A stretch of DNA of 64,000 nt from Nannocystis sp. (lineage in GTDB: Bacteria; Myxococcota_A; Polyangia; Nannocystales; Nannocystaceae), in contig NZ_JADJNN010000004.1 in assembly GCF_016714285.1 (NCBI RefSeq), forward strand, positions 186,001 through 250,000, written 5' to 3'. Below are positions 20,814-31,776 of the stretch, one piece after another. The notes beneath the pieces were generated by a model, which was not told the DNA's origin, ran no database searches, and saw only the letters and a program-made list of their open reading frames with translations. The stretch's first letter is position 1. The number at the start of each line of letters is the position of its first letter. The position numbers were made by a program, and so were the translations under genes.

Positions 20814-22136
20814 TCACTTCACGCAGGTCCACATCACCCACTTGCACACGATCGGCCCGAGCCCGTCCTGCCCGCAGTTGCCCGCGCCCTGCCACGCCCC
20901 TGCGTGAACACCATCTGCCCGGGTTGGTGCAGCTGGTGTTGCCCTGGTTCAGCCCGCACACCAACCCGCCGTCCCGCCCCACAGCCCGACCGTCGCGTAG
21001 CCGAGGTTCTGACAGATCTTCACCGGGTGGTACTGGCCCTCGAAGTTGGCCGAGATCCACGCCGTGTTGGCGTCCGCCGTGCACACCACCCACGGCGAGC
21101 CCGTCCCCGGATCGTTGCCCTGGTCGCACTTCTTGGGCCCCTGCGCCTCCTTCTTGCACCCCGACGAGCACCCGTCGCCGCCGTTCGCGTTGCCGTCGTC
21201 GCACTCCTCGCCCGCCTGCGTGTTCACGTTCTTGTCACCGCACTTCACGCTCGTGCAGTCGCCGTCGCAGCTGGCCGACTGCGCGCCGGTGTCACAGTCC
21301 TCGCCCGCCGCCGCGTTCGCCACCCCGTCCCCGCACTTCGACACCGTGCAGTTCGCGTTGCACTGCAGCGACGCCCCGCTGGTGTCGCACTGCTCGACCC
21401 CGCCGTACACCACCCCGTCGCCGCACTTCGCCGTCGTGCACGCGTTCAGGCACGCGTCGAAATTGTTGGCGTTGCCGTCGTCGCACTGCTCGCCCGGCTG
21501 CGCCTTGCCGTCGCCGCAGCTGCCCGCCTGGCAGGTGTTGCTGCACGCGTCCGCGTCGTTCTGGTTGCCGTCGTCGCAGCCCTCGACCCCGACCTGGACC
21601 ACACCGTCGCCGCACTTCGCCACCTGACAGTTGTTGCGGCAGCCGTCCGCGTCGACCTGGTTGCCGTCGTCACATGCCTCGACCCCGACGTTGACCGCAC
21701 CGTCCCCGCAGGCCGCCAGCGTGCAGTTGCTGCGGCACGCGTCGTCGTCGGCGACGTCCCCGTCGTCGCACTCCTCGCCCATGTCGACGACCCCATCCCC
21801 GCACCCGGGCGGCGGCGGCGGCGGCTCGCTCCCCCCGCTGAGCCCGCTGTCCGAGCTGCCCTCACTCGCCTCGCCGGTCGCCGCCCCGCTACCCGTGACG
21901 CCCCCGCCCGTCGGCTCGTCCGGCGCCCCGCTCGTCCCACCCGCCGTCGCAACCGACCCGCTGTCGTCCGCCGAGTAGCCGAAGGGCCCCCCGCCGAAGC
22001 CCTGGCTGGCCTCGTACTCGCCGGAGCTGCAGCCGCCCAGCGCGAGCCCGATGAGGCCGATGAAGCCGATGAAGCCGATGAGGCCGCAACAAACGAGGGA
22101 CTCGCGCACGCTCGGGACCGTCTTGGACCGCATCAC
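20814..22136 (-). CDS. DUF4215 cysteine-rich repeat lipoprotein, frameshifted near its 3' end
   Basis: The N-terminus has a hydrophobic signal with lipobox (LIGLALGGC) and a Ser/Gly linker. From about residue 110 there are seven to eight cysteine-rich repeats of the form CGDG.....G.E.CDDGN....D.C...C, the DUF4215 signature common in myxobacterial surface proteins. The last domain (ICQNLGYATVGLWGGT...) loses its frame near 20960 and regains it before the final NCGQDGLGPIVCKWVMWTC. At least two compensating shifts are needed in the last 150 bp. The apparent stop at 20949 is therefore probably false, and the true stop abuts the GH44 stop codon. Likely a surface or extracellular structural protein, perhaps with calcium or protein binding. 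Confidence 0.85.
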
Positions 22137-22309
22137 CCCGCCTTTTGCCGCGCGCCCGCAGCAGCGTCAAGCCCGAACCCCCCCTCGCCTCGTCAGGAGA
22201 CCTCCAGCGCCAGGCGATCACCCGTCGCACTCGATCCAATCCCACAGGCAACGTGCTCGCACGGGTCCCCCGTCCCGGCGCCCGCGCACGCCCGACCCCC
22301 TCGTCGCCC

Positions 22310-22339
22310 GCGTGTCGCTCGTGTACACGAGCGACACGC
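22310..22339. promoter_or_regulatory. 30-bp perfect palindrome at a gene start
   Basis: The stretch reads gcgtgtcgctcgtgt followed by its exact reverse complement, with no central spacer. It covers the presumed GTG start codon of the following gene. A perfect dyad of this length is unusual and would suit an operator for a dimeric repressor, or a site for a site-specific DNA enzyme. No regulator gene is adjacent. Confidence 0.55.
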
Positions 22340-22761
22340 CGGTCCGCGACCCCTACCTCGTCCGCCGCCTCGACCACCCGCTCCTGGGCGACGCCTACCT
22401 GGCGACGCTGCTCGCCAGCGGAGCCGCGTTCGCCGTCGCCGGCTGGGGCCTCCTGATGGGCCTGCTCTGCGGCATCGCCCTCGGCGTCCCGGCGATCGCC
22501 CTCTGCGCCTTCGTGCTCCATCGCCTCGCGCGCCACGACCCCCGCGGCCTGCGCTCGCGCCTGCTCACCTGCCTCACCCTCGGCAGCGTCGTCGCCACCG
22601 TCACTGTCCTGTGGGTCGGCCTCCCGGGCCTGCTGATCGGCGCCGCCCTGGCCGCCCTCACCGGCGCCCGCGCCCTGATCCGCGATCGATCTGTCTTCAA
22701 GGACAGGCCGCTAGCTGGACCCGACGACGCCCCCGCGATCGCCCCGCGCCCCGGCGCTTGA
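22312..22761 (+). CDS. Small membrane protein of unknown function
   Basis: The 149-residue protein has a short polar N-terminus (YTSDTPVRDPYLVRRLDHPLLGD) and then about four hydrophobic segments, for example GLLMGLLCGIALGVPAIALCAF and LWVGLPGLLIGAALAALTGA. Its tail contains a copy of the CTGTC/GACAG palindrome. The GTG start lies within a 30-bp perfect palindrome; no better start is visible, so the beginning of this gene is uncertain. It is convergent with the radical SAM gene. No family is recognised. Confidence 0.6.
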   Translation: MSLVYTSDTPVRDPYLVRRLDHPLLGDAYLATLLASGAAFAVAGWGLLMGLLCGIALGVPAIALCAFVLHRLARHDPRGLRSRLLTCLTLGSVVATVTVLWVGLPGLLIGAALAALTGARALIRDRSVFKDRPLAGPDDAPAIAPRPGA

Positions 22762-22779
22762 CCTGTCCCGCGAGGCCAG
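22762..22779. terminator. Palindrome in the gap between convergent genes
   Basis: One copy of the variant palindrome cctgtcccgcgaggccag fills the 26-bp gap between the membrane protein gene and the radical SAM gene, which converge here. It can form a weak hairpin. The terminator role is inference from position; the same situation is seen at 11428 and 41466. Confidence 0.35.
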
Positions 22780-22787
22780 CCGCAAGC

Positions 22788-23660
22788 TCACAGCCCGCGC
22801 GCCCACTCGGGCCGCAGCAGCACCTGCCCGGCCAGCGCCCCGTCGATCGTCTCGACGATGCGCTCGCGGTCCTGCGGCAGCCGACCAGCCAGCGGCAGGT
22901 AATTCGACGCGTGGTTGGTGCGGAACACCGCGTCGCTCGGGCGGGCCCGGTCGACGATCGTGCGCAGCTCCGCCAGCATCCCGTCGACCCCCGGCAGCAC
23001 GTAGCGCCCCGTGCTCTGCAGGCGATACAGCGGCGTCCCCGGGACCACCGTGGTCGTCAGCGCCGCGAAGTACTCCGGGTCCATCTCGGTGATCAGATCG
23101 GCGGTCGCCGCCGCGTGCTCCTGCGCCCGCGCCGTGCCGGCGATCCCCAGCAGCACGATCATGCTCAGCTCCATCCCGGCCGCGTGCGCGCGCCGGGCAG
23201 CTTCGACGTGCTCCGCGTGGCTCGCCCCCTTCGCGATGCGCTTGAGCGTCGCGTCATCGCCCGACTCGGGGCCGATGTAGAGCCGCGTCAGGCCGCGCTC
23301 GCGCAGCGTCGCCAGCTCCTCCGGCGACTTCTTCAGCAAGTTGCTCGCGGTCGCGTAGCACGACACCCGACGCAGCTTCGGCAGCCCCGCGCGCGCCGCG
23401 TCGAGGATCGCCAGCCACGACTCGGTGGCCATCCCGAGCGCGTCGCCGTCGGCGACGAACAGCTTGTCGAGGCGCTGCCCCGCGATCGCCACCGCCGTGC
23501 GCAGGTCCTCGAGCACGTCCGCCAGCTCGCGCTCGCGGTAGACCTTGTCGCGATACATGTCGCAGTAGGTGCAGCGGTTCCAGGAGCAGCCGATCGTGGC
23601 CTGGAGGATGTACGCGTCGCTCTCGGACGGCGGGCGATAGACCTTGCCTTCGTAGCGCAT
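22788..23660 (-). CDS. Radical SAM protein
   Basis: The 290-residue protein carries the iron-sulphur motif GCSWNRCTYCDMYRDKVY, with Cys25, Cys30 and Cys33. The C-x4-C-x2-C spacing differs from the common C-x3-C-x2-C but is usual for a branch of oxidoreductase-like radical SAM proteins with HNKCTFC or WNRCTFC motifs. Further family signs are the SAM-contact strand DGDALGM and the stretch RLYIGPESGDDATLKRI. The start MRYEGKVYRPPSE was chosen because the conserved N-terminus begins there; the longer open frame upstream is low complexity. The substrate is not predictable. The gene is divergent from the MoxR operon, with about 210 bp between them. Confidence 0.85.
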   Translation of the reverse strand: MRYEGKVYRPPSESDAYILQATIGCSWNRCTYCDMYRDKVYRERELADVLEDLRTAVAIAGQRLDKLFVADGDALGMATESWLAILDAARAGLPKLRRVSCYATASNLLKKSPEELATLRERGLTRLYIGPESGDDATLKRIAKGASHAEHVEAARRAHAAGMELSMIVLLGIAGTARAQEHAAATADLITEMDPEYFAALTTTVVPGTPLYRLQSTGRYVLPGVDGMLAELRTIVDRARPSDAVFRTNHASNYLPLAGRLPQDRERIVETIDGALAGQVLLRPEWARGL

Positions 23661-23869
23661 AGACGGCGCAAACAGCGTCCCGGCGATTCTACGCGCCCAT
23701 TTCGCCGGGACGGCCGCGCGCGACATGGGGGAGCTCACGCGCGACGAAACCGCGCCCGGACAGCTGCCCTGTCGTCGCATCTGCAATTTCTCGTCGTCGC
23801 AGAAATCGGCCCGCGATCGAGACCGGTCGGACAGTGGTCCGCGTGTATGCTGTCCGCCCGCCCCTCGAC

Positions 23870-24862
<993 letters not shown>

Positions 24863-24870
24863 GACCCTCC

Positions 24871-25881
24871 ATGGCCTGGTGGAAGCGCAGCGCGCCGACG
24901 CCTTCGGCCCTCAACGACGAACCTGTCCCCGAGGCCAGGTCACTCGCCGGCGCCCGACCGAGCCATCACCAGGGCCCCAGGCGCGCCGCCGGACCCGACG
25001 ACGTGTTCGACGACGCCTTCCTCGCCCGCCTCGAGCTGCTGCAGGTCATCGCCCGCCGGCTGTTCCGCGGCCGCCAGCGAGCCGAGCGCAAGACGCGAAA
25101 GGTCGGCAGCGGCCTCGAGTTCGCCGACCACCGCGAGTACTCCCCCGGCGACGACATCCGCAACCTCGACTGGAACGTGCTCATGCGCCTCGGCCAGTCG
25201 CTCATCCGCCTCTACGAGGAGGACGAGGACCTCCCGATCCGCATCGCCATCGACGTCAGCGAGTCGATGCAGACCTCCGGCGGCGGCAAGCTGCGCTACG
25301 CCAGCCAGGTCGCCGCCGCCCTCGCCTACGTCGGCCTCGCCAACCTCGACCGCGTCGGCCTCACCTGCATGAGCCGCAAGGTCCACAACAGCCTGCCCGC
25401 CGTCCGCGGCAAGGGCCGCATCTTCCGCGTGTTCGACTTCCTGCGCGCCGCCCCGCGCGGCGGCACCACCGACCTGCGCGCCGCCTGCTCCCGCCTCGCC
25501 GCCGAGAGCGTGCAGCCCGGCCTCACCGTCGTCCTCTCCGACTTCTACGACATGGACGGCGCCTTCGACGGCCTGAACCTCCTGCGCTTCCGCAAGCACG
25601 AGCCCGTCGCCATCCAGATCCTCGACCCCGCCGAGGTCCACCCCGAGCGCAGCGCCCTGCGCGGCGACGTCAGCCTGGTCGACTGCGAGGGCGGCGACCC
25701 GCGCGACGTGACCCTGAGCCCCGCCACCCTGCGCGCCTACGCCGAGGCCCACGAGAGGTTCTGCGGCGCCCTCGCCAGCAGCTGCCGCGCCCGCGGCATC
25801 CCCTACTTCCGGGCCGAGATCGACGTCCCCTTCGACGAGCTCGTCCTCCGCATGTTCCGCCTCGGAGGCCTGCTGCGATGA
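24871..25881 (+). CDS. DUF58 / VWA-like protein
   Basis: The 336-residue protein has the DUF58 signature GSGLEFADHREYSPGDDIRNLDWNVLMR and a VWA-type fold beginning RIAIDVSESMQTSG (MIDAS DxSxS), so it probably binds a metal ion and a protein partner. Its N-terminal 40 residues are low complexity and include one translated copy of the small palindrome (NEPVPEARS-like). The gene follows moxR by 8 bp. DUF58 proteins are regular partners of MoxR ATPases. It is probably cytosolic, as there is no membrane segment. Confidence 0.88.
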   Translation: MAWWKRSAPTPSALNDEPVPEARSLAGARPSHHQGPRRAAGPDDVFDDAFLARLELLQVIARRLFRGRQRAERKTRKVGSGLEFADHREYSPGDDIRNLDWNVLMRLGQSLIRLYEEDEDLPIRIAIDVSESMQTSGGGKLRYASQVAAALAYVGLANLDRVGLTCMSRKVHNSLPAVRGKGRIFRVFDFLRAAPRGGTTDLRAACSRLAAESVQPGLTVVLSDFYDMDGAFDGLNLLRFRKHEPVAIQILDPAEVHPERSALRGDVSLVDCEGGDPRDVTLSPATLRAYAEAHERFCGALASSCRARGIPYFRAEIDVPFDELVLRMFRLGGLLR

Positions 25882-25933
25882 GGCGCCCCGACCACCGCTG
25901 CACCGCGCACGCGCCCGGCCCCGGAGGCCCGCG

Positions 25934-28120
25934 ATGAACCTCGCCGGCTGGACCCTCGCCGAGCTGCTGCCGCTGTTCGCCGCCGGCGCCACCGCGATCA
26001 CGGCGCTCTACCTGCTGCGCATGCGTCGGCGCCAGCTGGTCGTCCCCTTCGCCGCGCTGTGGCGTCAGGTCACCCGCGAGAGCGACACCCGTCGCCTGTG
26101 GCGCAAGCTCCGGCGCATGCTCTCGTGGCTGCTGCAGCTGTGCCTGCTCGCGCTGCTCTGCCTCGCCCTCGGCGACCCGCGCCCCTCCGCCTGGCTGCGC
26201 GACCCGGTCACCCTGGCGATCGTCATCGACCGATCGGCCAGCATGGGCGGCCCCGCTGGCGACGGCACCACCGGTACGGCCGACCCCGCCAACCCCGGCC
26301 TCACCCGCCTCGACCTCGCCGTCCGCCGCGCCCGCGCCGAGCTCTCCGCCCTCGGCCCCGTCGACCGCGCCCTCGTGATCACCGCCGGCCCCGAGGTCGC
26401 GGTCCCCGGCCCGCTCGGCCGCGACAGCGACCCGCTCCTGCGCAGCCTCGAGGGCCTGCGCCCCGCCGCCGGCGAGGCCGACCTCGGCCGCGCGATCGCC
26501 CTCGCCCGCAGCGCCCTCGCCGGCCAGCCCGGCGGGCGCATCCTCGTCCTCAGCGACGGCGCCCTCGACCCCGCCGGCGCCGCCGCGCTCGCGGCCTGCA
26601 CCGCGCCTGTCCCCGAGGACATGTCCACCGGCACAGGTTCACAAGCTGTCCCCAAGGACAGCCCCGCCGACGCAGGCCCACAAGCTGTCCCCGAGGCCAT
26701 GTCCCCCGGCACAGGTCCCGAAGCCCAGCCCGATCGCCCCCCGCGCTGCCAGCTCGCCCGCGTCGGCGGCCCGGTCGACAACGTCGCCATCACCGCCTTC
26801 GCCGCCCGCCGCTACCCCGAGGACCGCGAGCACGTCGAGGTGCTCGCCGAGGTCCACAACCTCGGCGACGCCGCGGCCGAGGTCGTGCTCGAGGTCCGCG
26901 CCGACGGCCTCAGCGTCGGCCGCCGCACCCTCACCCTCGCCCCCGGCGAGCGCCACACCGAGGTCCTGCGCGACCTCGACGCCGCCCGCACCCGCCTGCT
27001 CGCCCAGCTGTCCCCGGGGCCAGGTAGCAGCGCCGCCGCCCTCGGCCCCGCCGGCGACGACCGGGCCCACGCGATCGTCCCGCCGCTGCGCCCCTTCAAG
27101 GTCGCGCTCATCACCGAGGGCAGCGACCTGTTCCTCGAGGCCGCCCTGCTCACCCTGCAGGACCACATCCAGCTCACCGGCATGGGCCCCGCCGCGGTCC
27201 CGGGCAACCCCGCGCTCGCCGAGGCCGACCTCGTCGTCATCGACCTCGGCGCCGAGGCCCTGCCGAGCCCGCTGCCCGCGCAGGACCTGGTGATCTTCGA
27301 CCCGCTGCGCCGCGCCGACGGCCCGAGCCCCTTCACCAGCAACGGCGAGCTGACCCGCCCCTTCCTCACCGAGCAGGCGCTCGGCCACCCGCTGCTCGAC
27401 GGCGTCGTCCTCAAGGACGTGAACCTCGCCCGCGCCACCCGCCTCGCCGCCCTGCCCGGCGACCAGGTGCTGATCCGCAGCCTCGGCGACCCGGTCGCGC
27501 TGCTGCGCCACGAGGCCGGCCAGGACGACGGCAGCAGCGCCCGCACGATCGTCGGCTTCGGCTTCGACCCGCGCCAGAGCGACCTGCCCCTGCGCACCGC
27601 CTTCCCGCTCCTGGTCGCCAACCTCGTCACCTACTTCGAGCAGGCCCGCCCCGGCTTCGTCGCCAGCGTCCCCGTCGGCGCCGCCCGCCCACTCGCCGTC
27701 GCCGAGCTCGGCCTGGCACCCGAGGGCCTCGGCGCGGTCGAGGTCGCCGGCCCCGAACCCCTCGCCGACGGCACGAGCCCCGACCTCGCCGCCGACGCGC
27801 CCCTCCCCACCGCCCGCGTCCCGGTCGACCGCGGCGTGTTCCGCCTGCGCGCCCGCGAGCCCGGCATCTACCGCGTCACCGCCCTCGACGGCCCCGCCGC
27901 CGGCGCCACCGTCCTGCTCGCCGTCAACCAGGCCAGCGCCCCCGCCTCCGACCTCCACGACCGCATCGACGATCTGGAGCTCCCCCCGGAGGCCAGCGCC
28001 GGCGACCCGCCCACGCCCCTCCCGGTCGGCGAGGGCCCCCTGTGGACCCTCCTGCTGCTCGCGGCCGCCGCCCTCATCGCCCTCGAGTGGGCCACCTACC
28101 ACCGGCGGGTGACAGTATGA
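25934..28120 (+). CDS. VWA-domain membrane protein (BatA-like)
   Basis: The 728-residue product begins with the N-terminal membrane helix and RMRRRQLVVPFAALW motif found in BatA-like proteins, and has a second helix (LSWLLQLCLLALLCLALGD). A VWA domain with MIDAS motif DRSASM starts near residue 97. A low-complexity insertion of about 45 residues (VPEDMSTGTGSQAVPKDS...) sits inside the VWA region and is encoded by several palindrome copies; one more copy lies at about 27008. The C-terminus has a glutamine-amidotransferase-like beta/alpha region and a final transmembrane helix (WTLLLLAAAALIALEW). It probably works with the MoxR and DUF58 products at the inner membrane. The start codon is preceded by GGAGG at good distance. 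Confidence 0.88.
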   Translation: MNLAGWTLAELLPLFAAGATAITALYLLRMRRRQLVVPFAALWRQVTRESDTRRLWRKLRRMLSWLLQLCLLALLCLALGDPRPSAWLRDPVTLAIVIDRSASMGGPAGDGTTGTADPANPGLTRLDLAVRRARAELSALGPVDRALVITAGPEVAVPGPLGRDSDPLLRSLEGLRPAAGEADLGRAIALARSALAGQPGGRILVLSDGALDPAGAAALAACTAPVPEDMSTGTGSQAVPKDSPADAGPQAVPEAMSPGTGPEAQPDRPPRCQLARVGGPVDNVAITAFAARRYPEDREHVEVLAEVHNLGDAAAEVVLEVRADGLSVGRRTLTLAPGERHTEVLRDLDAARTRLLAQLSPGPGSSAAALGPAGDDRAHAIVPPLRPFKVALITEGSDLFLEAALLTLQDHIQLTGMGPAAVPGNPALAEADLVVIDLGAEALPSPLPAQDLVIFDPLRRADGPSPFTSNGELTRPFLTEQALGHPLLDGVVLKDVNLARATRLAALPGDQVLIRSLGDPVALLRHEAGQDDGSSARTIVGFGFDPRQSDLPLRTAFPLLVANLVTYFEQARPGFVASVPVGAARPLAVAELGLAPEGLGAVEVAGPEPLADGTSPDLAADAPLPTARVPVDRGVFRLRAREPGIYRVTALDGPAAGATVLLAVNQASAPASDLHDRIDDLELPPEASAGDPPTPLPVGEGPLWTLLLLAAAALIALEWATYHRRVTV

Positions 28121-28126
28121 GCCCGC

Positions 28127-28318
28127 AGCACCACCTGTCCCCGCGGTCAGCCCACCTGTCCCTCCAGACAGCCGGTGCACACCTGTCCCCGCGGACAGAC
28201 CACCTGTCCCCACGGACAGCCCACCTGTCCCTCCAGACAGCCGGTGCACACCTGTCCCCGCGGACAGACCACCTGTCCCCGCGGACAGCCAACCTGTCCC
28301 TCCAGACAGCCCAGGAGC
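28127..28318. repeat. Dense array of CTGTCC..GGACAG palindromes
   Basis: About ten copies of the palindrome (cctgtccccgcggacag and cctgtccctccagacag alternate) fill the 200-bp gap between the two VWA genes. A larger unit of two or three palindromes is itself repeated, marked by ccggtgcacac. The region is open in several frames because the unit has no stop codon, but the reading LSPRTAHLSLQT is repeat-derived and I do not call it a gene. Confidence 0.9.
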
Positions 28319-28322
28319 CCGC

Positions 28323-31131
28323 GTGCTGAGGCCGCTGCTCGCCCTCCTGCTCGGCCTCGCCGCCGCCGCTGCGCTGCACAGCTACGGCCCCGAGGTCGCG
28401 CCGCTGCAGCTCCAGCTCCCGCCCTGGCTGGCCGCGCGCCTGTCCGCCAGCGGCGACCGGGACCTCATCCTCAGCCAGCCCGCGGCCCTGTGGCTGCTCC
28501 CGCTCGCGCTGCTGCCCTACCTCATCGTCGTCGCTCGCCGCTCGCTGGTCGACCTCCACGGCTGGCAGGTCGCGCTCCAGGCCGTCGTGCGCCTGCTGGT
28601 CCTCGCCGGCCTCGCCCTCGCCCTCGCCATCCCGACCCTGCAGGCCCCGCGCCGCGGCAAGACCGTCGTCATCGCCGTCGACGTGTCCGCCAGCGTCGAC
28701 GACGACCAGCTCGCCGCCGCCCGCTCGCTGGTCCGCGAGGCCATCACCGCCGTCCAGGCCGAGACCGGCGACCGCGAGGACCGCACCCGCCTGCGCCTGC
28801 TCAGCTACGCCGCGGCCGCCCGCGCCGTCCCCGTCAGCGCCGACACCGACGCCAGCCACGATCGACCTGTCCCGAGAGCCAGGCGGCGGTCTGGCCAGCG
28901 ATCACGCCGGCGCGCTCCACCTCGCGGAGGCGCTGCTGGACCCCGACACCGAGGGCCGCGTCGTCCTCATCAGCGACGGCGCCGGCAGCGTCGCCGAGCG
29001 GGCCGACCTCGCCGCCACCGCCCGCGAGCTCGGCGAACGCGGCCTCACCCTGCACACCCGCAGCTTCCCCCCGCGCGCCCGCGGCGACGTGCTGGTCGAG
29101 GCCCTGCACCTCCCCGCCGAGCTGCGCGTCGGCCAGACCTTCGACGTCACGATCGACCTGTGGGCCAGCGCCCCGGCGACCCTCACCCTGCGCCTCGACA
29201 AGGACGGCCAGCCGAACCCCCTCGCCCCCAGCAGCGAGCTGATCCTGCGCGGCGGCCCGCAGCAGATCAAGCTGCCCGCCCGCGCCAGCGCGCCCGGCCC
29301 GATCGTCTTCACCGCCAGCCTCGACGCCGCGGCCCTCCCCGCCGAGCAGAACCGCAGCCCCGCCAACGACCGCGCCGCCGTCGTCGGCGAGGTCCGCGGC
29401 CGCCCGCGCGTGCTCCACCTCGGCGACGCCGACGAGTCCAGCGCCCTCCCCCGGGCCCTGCGCAGCGACCACCTGCAGGTCGACGCCGTCGCCCCCGAGG
29501 CCGCCCCCGCCAGCGCCGAGGGCCTGCGCCCCTACGACCTCGTCGTCGTCTCCGACCTCCCCGCCCGCCGGGCCAGCGGCGCCCTGCAGCAGGCGATCGC
29601 CAAGTACGTCAACGACGGCGGCGGCTTCATCATGGTCGGCGGCGAGCGAGCCTTCGGCGTCGGCGGCTGGGGCGGCACCGTGATCGAGGAGATCCTTCCG
29701 GTCCGCTTCGAGGGCGAGCGCCAGCGCGAGCAGCCGACCCTCGCGCTCGTCCTGGTGATCGACAAGAGCGGCTCGATGTCCAGCGAGGACCGCCTCGACC
29801 TCGTCAAGGAGGCCGCCCGCGCGACCGCCAGCACCCTCGACCCCGGCGACGAGCTCGGCGTCATCGCCTTCGACTCGCGCCCCTACACCCTCGTCCGCCT
29901 GCAGCCCGCCGCCAACCGCATCCGCATCGCTGGCGACATCCGCCGCCTCAGCGCCGGTGGTGGCACCAACGCCCTGCCCGCGCTGCGCGAGGCCTACCTC
30001 CAACTCGTCGGCTCCAAGGCCCTGGTCAAGCACGTCATCCTGCTCAGCGACGGCCAGTCGCCCGAGGCCGGCGTCAACACCCTGCTCGGCGACATGCGCG
30101 ACGCCGACATCACCGTCTCCGCCGTCGGCGTCGGCGCCGGCGCCGGCAAGGACTTCCTCGCCCGCGTCGCCGAGCGCGGCCGCGGCCGCTACTACTTCTC
30201 GCAGGACGGCACCGACGTCCCCCGCATCTTCAGCCGCGAGACCCGCGAGGTCACCCGCAACGCCGTCGTCGAGCGCGACCTCTACCCCCGCGTCGCCAAG
30301 CGCGTGCAGCTCCTGCGCGGCCTCGACTTCGAGCGCGCCCCCGGCCTCTCCGGCATCATCCCGCTCAAGCTCAAGCCCCTCGCCGAGCTCATCCTCCGCA
30401 CCCACCTCGGCGACCCCCTGCTGGTCCGCGGCCGCCGCGGCCTCGGCCGTACCGCCGCCTTCGCCTCCGACGCCCAGCCCCGCTGGGCCGCCCGCTGGGT
30501 CGCCTGGGAGGGCTTCGGCAAGTTCTGGGCCCAGCTCGCCCGCGACACCATGCGCCAGGGCGCCGGCACGCTCGGCGGCGCCACCCTGCGCGTCACCCCC
30601 GGAACCGACGAGGGCAGCTACAGCGTCGTCGTCGACGTCGACGCCGCCGAGGGCTTCGTCAACGACCTCCACGGCGAGCTCCTCGTCATCGACCCTTCAC
30701 AACCCGCCGGCAGCGACGCCCACACCGCCCGCCTCCCGATCGCCCTCACCGCGCCCGGCCGCTACGAGGCCACCGTCCTCGGCGTCCACGCCGGCCAGCG
30801 CCTGCTCAAGGCCCAGCTCCACGACGAGGGCCAGAGCCCGCGCCGCCTCGCCGCCGAGGCCATCGGCCAGGTCTCCGTCCCCTACCCCCGCGAGCTCGCC
30901 CCCGATCAACAAAACGCCGATCCCGCGTGGCTCGCCAGCCTGTCCCCGGAGACAGGTACCCACAGTGGCTCGCTCGGCCCCGTGCTCTCGACCCCCGGCG
31001 CCCCGAAGGGCACGCGCACCCGGCCGATCTGGCCCGAGGTCCTGTGGGCCCTGGTCCTCCCGCTGCTCCTCCTCGACCTCCTGCTGCGCCGCGTCGCCCT
31101 CGGCCGGCCCGCCCGCGGCCGCCTCGGCTAG
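28323..31131 (+). CDS. Large VWA-domain membrane protein, with one frameshift
   Basis: The product (about 935 residues across the shift) has three N-terminal hydrophobic segments, a first VWA domain (VVIAVDVSASVDDDQ), a glutamine-amidotransferase-like domain (YVNDGGGFIMVGGERAFG) and a second VWA domain (VLVIDKSGSMSSEDRLD) followed by a beta-rich region and a C-terminal helix (VLWALVLPLLLLDLLLRR). It is the fourth gene of the MoxR operon. The start is GTG after AGGAG. Near 28860-28885 the frame shifts by one base: the first part ends ARAVPVSADTD and the second resumes as IDLSREPGGGLASDHAG. A palindrome copy (cctgtcccgagagccagg) sits exactly at the shift. Either a base is wrong here or the gene is split. 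Confidence 0.85.
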
Positions 31132-31136
31132 CTCCG

Positions 31137-31263
31137 GGTCGTCGCACGAGCTGCTGGCTGAACGAGCGGGCGGACGACGTCGCACGAGCGACCGGCTGAA
31201 CGAGCGGCGCGGACGACGTCGCACGAGCGACCGGCTGAACGAGCGGCGCGGACGACGTCGCAC
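31137..31263 (+). repeat. 39-bp tandem repeat
   Basis: Three copies, at about 31137 (partial), 31173 and 31212, plus the start of a fourth at 31251, of a 39-bp unit beginning gacgacgtcgcacgagcg. The last unit runs directly into structured repeat A. Related, diverged units lie beside structured repeat B on the opposite strand (about 31994-32070), and a single one lies near 37660-37692. The array therefore belongs to the structured repeats and not to a gene. Confidence 0.85.
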
Positions 31264-31477
31264 GGGCCGCTGCGGTCCGGCTGGGCGCCCGCGCAGGCTC
31301 GAGAAGCCGGATGTCCGAGAGGGGGGTCGCCCTCAAACACGGCCTGACACACCGTCGCCGGGGCGATATCCGGGTCTACGCCGGACTCGGTCGACCCCCC
31401 TCTCGGCCCTCCGGCACGGCAAGCCTCCGCTAAAGGACGGTACGGTCGGCCTCGCCGAAGCCGGACCGCACCGGCCC
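31264..31477 (+). repeat. Structured repeat family 2, copy A (possible ncRNA)
   Basis: A 214-bp unit is bounded by an 18-bp terminal inverted pair (gggccgctgcggtccggc with its complement, one mismatch). Inside is a long hairpin whose arms are 31307-31329 and 31392-31414 (20 of 23 positions pair; the inner 15 are perfect). Outside the arms the sequence is nearly identical to copy B on the other strand, but the arm sequences themselves differ completely. A conserved frame with a changed but still paired stem suggests an RNA or single-stranded DNA structure under selection. After the 3' terminal arm come a gccctgagggc hairpin and a palindrome copy. No gene is visible in this block. Confidence 0.7.
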
Positions 31478-31660
31478 TGAGGGCGCAACCTGGCCACACA
31501 AACATGTCCCTTGCGACAGCTCGAAGGCTCCGTGGTCGAGGCCCACGTCGGCAGGATCTCCGGCATCGATCGTGCGCGCCATGGGCGGCCACTGCTGCTT
31601 GGGCCCGGCCTGCTTCGACACCGCGATCCCCCCGCTACTTGAGCACATCATCCGAACGAG

Positions 31661-31753
31661 CATGTCGTAAGGGACATGTTCGTGAGACCATGTCACACCC
31701 TCAGGGCCGCTGCGCTCCGGCTCTCCGAGCTAACATGTCGTAATGGACATGTT
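31661..31753 (-). repeat. Truncated third copy of family 2 with flanking acatgtc palindromes
   Basis: Between copies A and B the sequence ccctcagggccgctgcg...ccggct occurs once more with its attached tail. It is flanked on both sides by strong palindromes (catgtcgtaagggacatgtt and taatggacatgtt types). It contains only the terminal arm and tail of the family, so it looks like a remnant left by duplication or excision. The same tail occurs again at 41466-41500. Confidence 0.6.
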
Positions 31754-31776
31754 CGTGAGGCCATGTCTCGCCCTCA

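Noticed and set aside
25878..25937. Tiny open frame between the DUF58 and VWA genes
   Set aside because: It has about 19 codons with no ribosome site of its own, and its composition is that of spacer DNA.
28117..28329. Small gene encoding LSPRTAHLSLQT repeats between the VWA genes
   Set aside because: It is only the translation of the palindrome array, which is open in several frames on both strands.
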